Assembly: GCA_001563795.1 (NCBI GenBank)
Contig: LKML01000012.1
Span: 1-35,780 of the forward strand
From: Haloferacaceae archaeon B1-Br10_E2g22
GTDB taxonomy: Archaea > Halobacteriota > Halobacteria > Halobacteriales > Haloferacaceae
Length of the DNA stretch: 35,780 nt
Reading direction: 5' to 3'
This document shows, in pieces, positions 32,121 to 35,780 of this stretch. A program made the translations under genes and the position numbers. Below the pieces are notes generated by a model. It was not told the DNA's origin. It ran no database searches and saw nothing but the letters and a program-made list of their open reading frames with translations. The first letter of the stretch is position 1, and every line of letters starts with the position of its first letter.

Positions 32121-34049
32121 TTATTTGAACCGGAACGTCTCGAGGTTTTTCGGTGCAAACGTCCGGATGTTGTGTTCGTGATACAGCGCCGACGAGAGGT
32201 CTTGGACGGATCGTTCGTCACCGTGGACACAAAGGACTTTCTCCGGACGTGGGTTCATTGTGCCGACGAAATCCATGAGTCCCTTGCGGTCTGCGTGGCC
32301 TGAAAAGCCGTCTACGGTTTCGACATCAAGGTTGAGTTTCAGCGAACTCGAGCGGCCACCGTTGCCGTAGCTGTTGTTCATCGGAATCTCGTCCCAGCCG
32401 TTTTGAATCCGCCGGCCGAGTGTTCCCTGTGCCTGATACCCGACGAACACGAGCCTCGAGTCCGGGTCGGGCCCAATATGACGGAGCCACGACATGATCG
32501 GGCCGCCGGTGACCATCCCTGAAGTCGAGAGAATAATACACTGATCTCCATCAGTGACCTCCTGGCGTTCGTCTTCGCCAGCATCAATATGATTGAACTG
32601 ATCCGCAAGGAAGGGGTTTTTGTCCTCGTGGAAGATCCGGTTTTGGAGGTCGTCTCGGAGATACTCCGGATAGGTCGTATGAATCGCTGTCGCTTCCCAG
32701 ATCATCCCGTCGAGATGAATCGGCATTTCGGGAATCTTGCCGGTTCGCATCGCCTCTTCTAAGACGAGCATGATCTCCTGAGAGCGGCCGACTGCGAACG
32801 CCGGAATGAGCACTTTCCCGCCGTCGTCATACGTTTCGTTGATTACCTCGATGAGTTTTTCTTCGGAGTCTTCTTGATCGGTTTGGTAGTCGTTTCGACC
32901 GCCGTACGTCGATTCCATGACGAGCGTTTCGACTCGCGGGAAATCGTTGACTGCGCCGTTGAAAAGGCGGGTGTCTTTGTAGTGGATATCACCGGAGAAA
33001 GCAACGTTGTACATCCCATCGCCGATATGGAAGTGCGTGACTGCTGAACCGAGAATGTGGCCCGCATTGTGGAATGTGATCTTTACGTCGGGTGCGATGT
33101 CAGTGACATCGCCGTACTCGAGCGGGATGGTGTGTTTGATCGTCTCACGAACCTGTTCGGATTCGTACGGCGGTGTTCGACCCTCTTTGGTGGCGACATC
33201 GAGATAATCGAGCTGGAGCAGCCCCATTAGATCGCGGGTTGGCTCCGTACAGTAGATCGGCCCATCGTAACCGTATTTAAATAAGAGGGGAAGCAGCGCC
33301 GAGTGATCCAGATGAGCGTGAGTAAGCACCACCGCATCAATGGAGTTCGGTCCTGACCCAAGGGCTTCGGGCACCTGCAGGTATGGAACCTCACCTTCCG
33401 CACCGGGTTTGTCTCCGCAGTCGATCAGGATGCGGGTTTCGGCCGTCGAGAGAATAAAACTCGCCCGTCCGACCTCACGACAACAACCCAGCGTTGAGAT
33501 TCGAACCCACTGTTCGCGGCCCATCTCTTCGCGGTGGATCTGTCGGCCGACGCGCTCGAGAATGTCACGTCGTTCGTCACGTTCCTGTTTGAGGAAGTTC
33601 CGCACGTTCGAGACGGTCGAGGATTCGATTGGTGGAGTTCGGACGACCTCGGGTGTCCAGCCGACCTGTTTTGTGATCTCACGGAGCGTCGAGCCGTGTC
33701 GGCCGATCACCATTCCTGGTTTTTCGGCTTCGATAACGACCTCACCAGTGTCTTGGTGGAAATCTAGATCAGTGATACCGGCTTCATCAGGAATCACAGA
33801 CCGAATGTCGCCTTCGGCGGCTTTGGGTGCCGAAAGTGCTTCAGGGTCTGGCCGGACGGTGATACGCTTGCGAAGTTTACCAGCGAGGTTCCGGATTAGT
33901 TCACCGTTACGGGCGAAACGTTTGGGATGGGGTGTGTATATCACCAGTTCCGGGCCTTCGTAGGTGACATCGGAGACGGTAATATCGGCTGGAACCTCGG
34001 CGTCAATCTCTGCTTTCAGTTCGTCGAGTTGCTTGTCTACTGAACTCAT
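32121..34049 (-). CDS. fttA: Transcription-termination nuclease FttA (aCPSF1), KH-MBL-beta-CASP
   Basis: This 642-residue protein has two N-terminal KH domains (about 1-70 and 71-150, the second with GMVIGRHGSTLREI). They are followed by the MBL core with THAHLDHSALLPL (H244, H246, D248, H249), HNAGHILGSAVTHF, FSGDIHYKD, and the beta-CASP motifs (MESTYGGRND, IPAFAVGRSQE, STSGMVTGGPI, VDGFSGHADRKGL, VHGDERS). It is the archaeal counterpart of CPSF73. It cuts nascent RNA at U-rich sites and promotes transcription termination genome-wide (family knowledge). The likely promoter word at 34240-34248 on minus implies a leader of up to about 165 nt; a closer start is possible. Confidence 0.97.
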   Translation of the reverse strand: MSSVDKQLDELKAEIDAEVPADITVSDVTYEGPELVIYTPHPKRFARNGELIRNLAGKLRKRITVRPDPEALSAPKAAEGDIRSVIPDEAGITDLDFHQDTGEVVIEAEKPGMVIGRHGSTLREITKQVGWTPEVVRTPPIESSTVSNVRNFLKQERDERRDILERVGRQIHREEMGREQWVRISTLGCCREVGRASFILSTAETRILIDCGDKPGAEGEVPYLQVPEALGSGPNSIDAVVLTHAHLDHSALLPLLFKYGYDGPIYCTEPTRDLMGLLQLDYLDVATKEGRTPPYESEQVRETIKHTIPLEYGDVTDIAPDVKITFHNAGHILGSAVTHFHIGDGMYNVAFSGDIHYKDTRLFNGAVNDFPRVETLVMESTYGGRNDYQTDQEDSEEKLIEVINETYDDGGKVLIPAFAVGRSQEIMLVLEEAMRTGKIPEMPIHLDGMIWEATAIHTTYPEYLRDDLQNRIFHEDKNPFLADQFNHIDAGEDERQEVTDGDQCIILSTSGMVTGGPIMSWLRHIGPDPDSRLVFVGYQAQGTLGRRIQNGWDEIPMNNSYGNGGRSSSLKLNLDVETVDGFSGHADRKGLMDFVGTMNPRPEKVLCVHGDERSVQDLSSALYHEHNIRTFAPKNLETFRFK

Positions 34050-34239
34050 ATCTCAAAGAAATTCGATTCGGGTCGAGTATCGGTCTCGCCGGCTCGCTGG
34101 AACAGCTGGGAAGACCCACCGCTCTGGATAGCCGGCCGGTTCTTGAAGTCGGTATGGAACATACTCTAAGGACTGTCCGATAGCTGCGAATGCGGGAACA
34201 GACAGCGAAAACCCGCTTGCTCGGCTATAATCGGCTCGC

Positions 34240-34248
34240 ATTATAAAA
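34240..34248. promoter_or_regulatory. TATA-like word ATTATAAAA between fttA and the next gene
   Basis: ATTATAAAA precedes ATG 34291 by about 45 bp and could serve the plus-strand gene with a 20-nt leader. Its reverse (TTTTATAAT) could serve fttA with a long leader. A further TATAAT lies at 34226-34231. Which promoter serves which gene is not settled. Confidence 0.4.
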
Positions 34249-34290
34249 CCCTTCGCAAAACAAAAGCCGCTGGCCTGTGAGCACCGGCGT

Positions 34291-34773
34291 ATGCACCTTA
34301 CTCCAGGCCGTGTCGAAGCTGAATACGAGTGGGTTCGAGATCGCGCACCTGTGGTCGTCCCACTTGTCAACGAAACACGCGACCGTCTTGGCGTGCTGTT
34401 TGAAACAGAGGTCAAAACCATCACCGAAACAACGTACAAACAGGAAGTAAACACGGTGTTCGCCAACGGCGAGACAGCGGTCAACATCGCCGGCTACGTG
34501 GGACTGCTGCGCGAGTTAGATGTCGAAGGCGATTATCCAGGCTTCATTGTCGACGAAATCCTGGGTCGGGAACTCGCTGCTACCATTGCCGGCGGACAGC
34601 CACTCGCGTTGCTTGCCCAGGCTACGTTCCACTTTGCGGATGTACACACGCATGGTGAGGCTGATGAGAACGCCGGTGTGGATGATCTGGATGCCGCTCT
34701 CGCGGCAGGCTTTCAGACACGGTTGCCGGGCTGGGAGTGGCGAAACGGAGACAGTCCGTTTTCGATCCAGTAG
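34291..34773 (+). CDS. Conserved-looking protein of unknown function
   Basis: This 160-residue protein is acidic in the haloarchaeal manner and has no cysteine or membrane span. It opens MHLTPGRVEAEYEWVRDRAP and continues VVPLVNETRDRLGVLFETEV. A glycine-rich middle (GETAVNIAGYVGLLRELDVE) precedes a His/Asp-containing stretch (AQATFHFADVHTHGEADENA). I do not recognise the family. The HxH (VHTHGE) could bind metal but there is too little else to call an enzyme. Upstream context is fttA (divergent); downstream is the macro-domain gene in the same direction, 192 bp away. Confidence 0.75.
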   Translation: MHLTPGRVEAEYEWVRDRAPVVVPLVNETRDRLGVLFETEVKTITETTYKQEVNTVFANGETAVNIAGYVGLLRELDVEGDYPGFIVDEILGRELAATIAGGQPLALLAQATFHFADVHTHGEADENAGVDDLDAALAAGFQTRLPGWEWRNGDSPFSIQ

Positions 34774-34776
34774 CTG

Positions 34777-34925
34777 TATAAACGCCCTATGGAGACACAG
34801 CGAGGCGGCGTGGCTTCAGACTGTCTGCTCTGCTGAACGGAATACTCACAGACTATCGCTGAACTCAACGAAATACCCACGGTTCTCGAGGAACTCGAGT
34901 GTGACGGCGTGAGTTCCTCCGCCGT
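34777..34925 (+). other. Possible small RNA or regulatory region with two mutually exclusive hairpins
   Basis: TATAAA at 34777-34782 could start transcription near 34805, inside the 192-bp gap. Further on, GAGGAACTC (34888-34896) pairs perfectly with GAGTTCCTC (34911-34919). A second perfect stem ACGGCG (34904-34909) with CGCCGT (34920-34925) uses the loop and the flank of the first, so both cannot form together. No open frame of useful length lies here. The role is unproven. Confidence 0.35.
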
Positions 34926-34936
34926 TGGGAGTGAGA

Positions 34937-34943
34937 TTTTAGC
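34937..34943 (+). promoter_or_regulatory. TATA-like box of the macro-domain gene
   Basis: TTTTAGC lies 26 bp before ATG 34966 and supports that start for a leaderless transcript. Confidence 0.45.
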
Positions 34944-34965
34944 CTCCAGTCGACGTACACCCAGT

Positions 34966-35481
34966 ATGAAACTGACAGCTATCCAAGGAGACATTGCCGC
35001 CCAGCGTGCGGACGCACTGGTTGACGCCGCCAGCACAAGCCTCGAGATGGGCAGCGGTGTCGCCGGCGCGCTCCGCCGTAGGGCTGGTGGTCCGATCAAC
35101 GAGGAAGCCACCTCGAACGGGCCAGTCGAACTCGGAGAGGTTGTCGTCACTGACGCCTACGGTCTCGAGGCAACCTACGTTATTCATGCGGCCGCAATGC
35201 CACACTACGGCGACCGAAAAGCCACCGAAGAAAGCATCCGACTGGCAAGCCGAAACACACTCGAGACAGCCGACGAGTTGGGCTGTGAGTCGCTGGTGAT
35301 TCCGGTACTTGGAACCGGTGTGGCGGGCTTCGATTTCGAGGACGGTGCGCAGGTGATCTGTGAGGAAATCACCGACTACGACCCTGCGAGGCTGACCGAC
35401 GTGCGAGTGATCGCCTACACCGATGCTGACTACGAGCAGCTACAGACTGTCGTCGGTCGGCTCACCAATTCGCAGCGATAA
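34966..35481 (+). CDS. Macro-domain (ADP-ribose-binding) protein
   Basis: This 171-residue single macro domain opens MKLTAIQGDIAAQRADALVD and continues GSGVAGALRRRAGG. The later parts are GPVELGEVVVTDAYGLEATY, VIHAAAMP, and VIPVLGTGVAGFDFEDGAQV. Macro domains bind or hydrolyse ADP-ribose from proteins, nucleic acids or O-acetyl-ADP-ribose. The usual catalytic motif VNAAN reads VDAAS here: the first Asn is Asp (D20) and the second is Ser. Binding may remain while hydrolase activity may be reduced. I chose the ATG at 34966, not the one at 34909, because the QGDI strand starts there and a TATA-like word lies 26 bp before it. Confidence 0.9.
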   Translation: MKLTAIQGDIAAQRADALVDAASTSLEMGSGVAGALRRRAGGPINEEATSNGPVELGEVVVTDAYGLEATYVIHAAAMPHYGDRKATEESIRLASRNTLETADELGCESLVIPVLGTGVAGFDFEDGAQVICEEITDYDPARLTDVRVIAYTDADYEQLQTVVGRLTNSQR

Positions 35482-35625
35482 GATACCCAAACAGCAACGG
35501 TTGGGTACTCGAGCGGCAACAACAGCCAATCGTGGCCTCACGATATGCCTCGAGAGACAGTCTCGGCTACTGGTTGTAATGCCGCGAAGCTACTGGCTTG
35601 CTGGTGTAATATGTTGAACTCAACT

Positions 35626-35752
35626 GCCTCGGGGTCAAGTGGTTCGAGACGCTTTCGTCTCGTCATTGCCAGACTGCGTCTGGCAGGCAGCCAGAAATCT
35701 CTGATTTCTGGCCACATCACGGAATTCGAAGATTTCCGTACGACCCCGAGGC
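35626..35752. repeat. Compact multi-hairpin element (outer stem plus four hairpins)
   Basis: An 11-bp perfect outer stem, GCCTCGGGGTC (35626-35636) with GACCCCGAGGC (35742-35752), encloses four consecutive hairpins. They are CGAGACG/CGTCTCG (35645-35662, loop 4), TGCCAGAC/GTCTGGCA (35667-35685, loop 3), GCCAGAAATC/GATTTCTGGC (35690-35712, loop 3) and ACGGAATTC/GATTTCCGT with one mismatch (35719-35739, loop 3). Linkers are 4-8 nt except at the junction ends. The flanks (35482-35625 and 35753-35780) show no gene. It could be a mobile-element end, a miniature repeat or a structured RNA; the type is not decided. Confidence 0.75.
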
Positions 35753-35780
35753 TTGTCAGTGGACTCCCGCTCTAACTGCG

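Noticed and set aside
34050-34240. Possible small RNA gene (C/D or H/ACA) upstream of fttA
   Set aside because: I could not find convincing C/D or H/ACA boxes; only a weak GCGGG/CCCGC pairing near 34190-34213.
34888-34925. H-type pseudoknot from the two overlapping stems
   Set aside because: No bases remain between the first stem's 3' arm and the second stem's 3' arm to cross a 9-bp helix, so alternative hairpins are more likely.

Overview
The window looks like chromosomal core DNA of a haloarchaeon (class Halobacteria). The predicted proteins are strongly acidic. Several families are typical of the group: DUF5785, the HVO_0758-type zinc finger, small TRAM proteins, a CBS protein with a zinc ribbon, and a P0/P1 (L10/L12) stalk with acidic tails. 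Many genes have a TTTWAW-type TATA box about 25-30 bp before the start codon and so look leaderless. I cannot name the genus with confidence. No CRISPR array, complete insertion sequence or rRNA gene is visible.

Layout. 1-1.5 kb: tRNA-Thr(UGU), a GNAT acetyltransferase coupled to a CBS/zinc-ribbon protein, and DUF5785, all on minus. 1.6-3.8 kb: a replication pair, priS and gins51, overlapping by ATGA. 3.8-5.8 kb: UspA and a soluble chemotaxis-type transducer fused to a degenerate KaiC/RecA-like domain. A 413-bp AT-rich gap follows. 6.2-8.0 kb: a D-2-hydroxyacid dehydrogenase coupled to an HpcH/HpaI aldolase. 8.0-10.2 kb: an HTTM membrane protein and a divergent DUF3592 protein. 10.2-13.4 kb: malate:quinone oxidoreductase and a thermosome subunit without a GGM tail. 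13.6-18.6 kb: a degenerate amidohydrolase, a glycosyltransferase, a winged-helix regulator, a methyltransferase, an NTF2-like protein with a small membrane protein, a DUF2342-type metalloprotease and a tail-anchored small protein. 18.7-19.8 kb: an M42 peptidase.

19.9-23.4 kb is the ribosomal stalk region: rpl11 alone, a cheC inserted on the opposite strand, then rpl1-rpl10-rpl12 with a structured leader that may be an L1 autoregulatory site. 23.5-28.5 kb: a TctA-type (DUF112) permease, then a minus-strand series of radical SAM, MBL-fold, CxxCxxCC and TRAM genes. 28.6-29.3 kb: a 52-aa zinc ribbon coupled to an Hsp20-like protein. 29.4-31.7 kb: a likely operon of glucosyl-3-phosphoglycerate synthase, a conserved hypothetical and a Nudix hydrolase; a perfect 14-bp palindrome lies at the promoter-proximal end. 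31.8-35.5 kb: an HVO_0758-like zinc finger, the transcription-termination nuclease FttA/aCPSF1, an unrecognised gene and a macro-domain protein.

The window ends in a compact structured element (35626-35752): an 11-bp outer stem enclosing four consecutive hairpins. With the transducer-KaiC fusion and the rpl1 leader, it is the most interesting part of the window. I see no obvious new defence system. The candidates for undescribed biology are the structured element, the fusion transducer and the apparently inactivated amidohydrolase.
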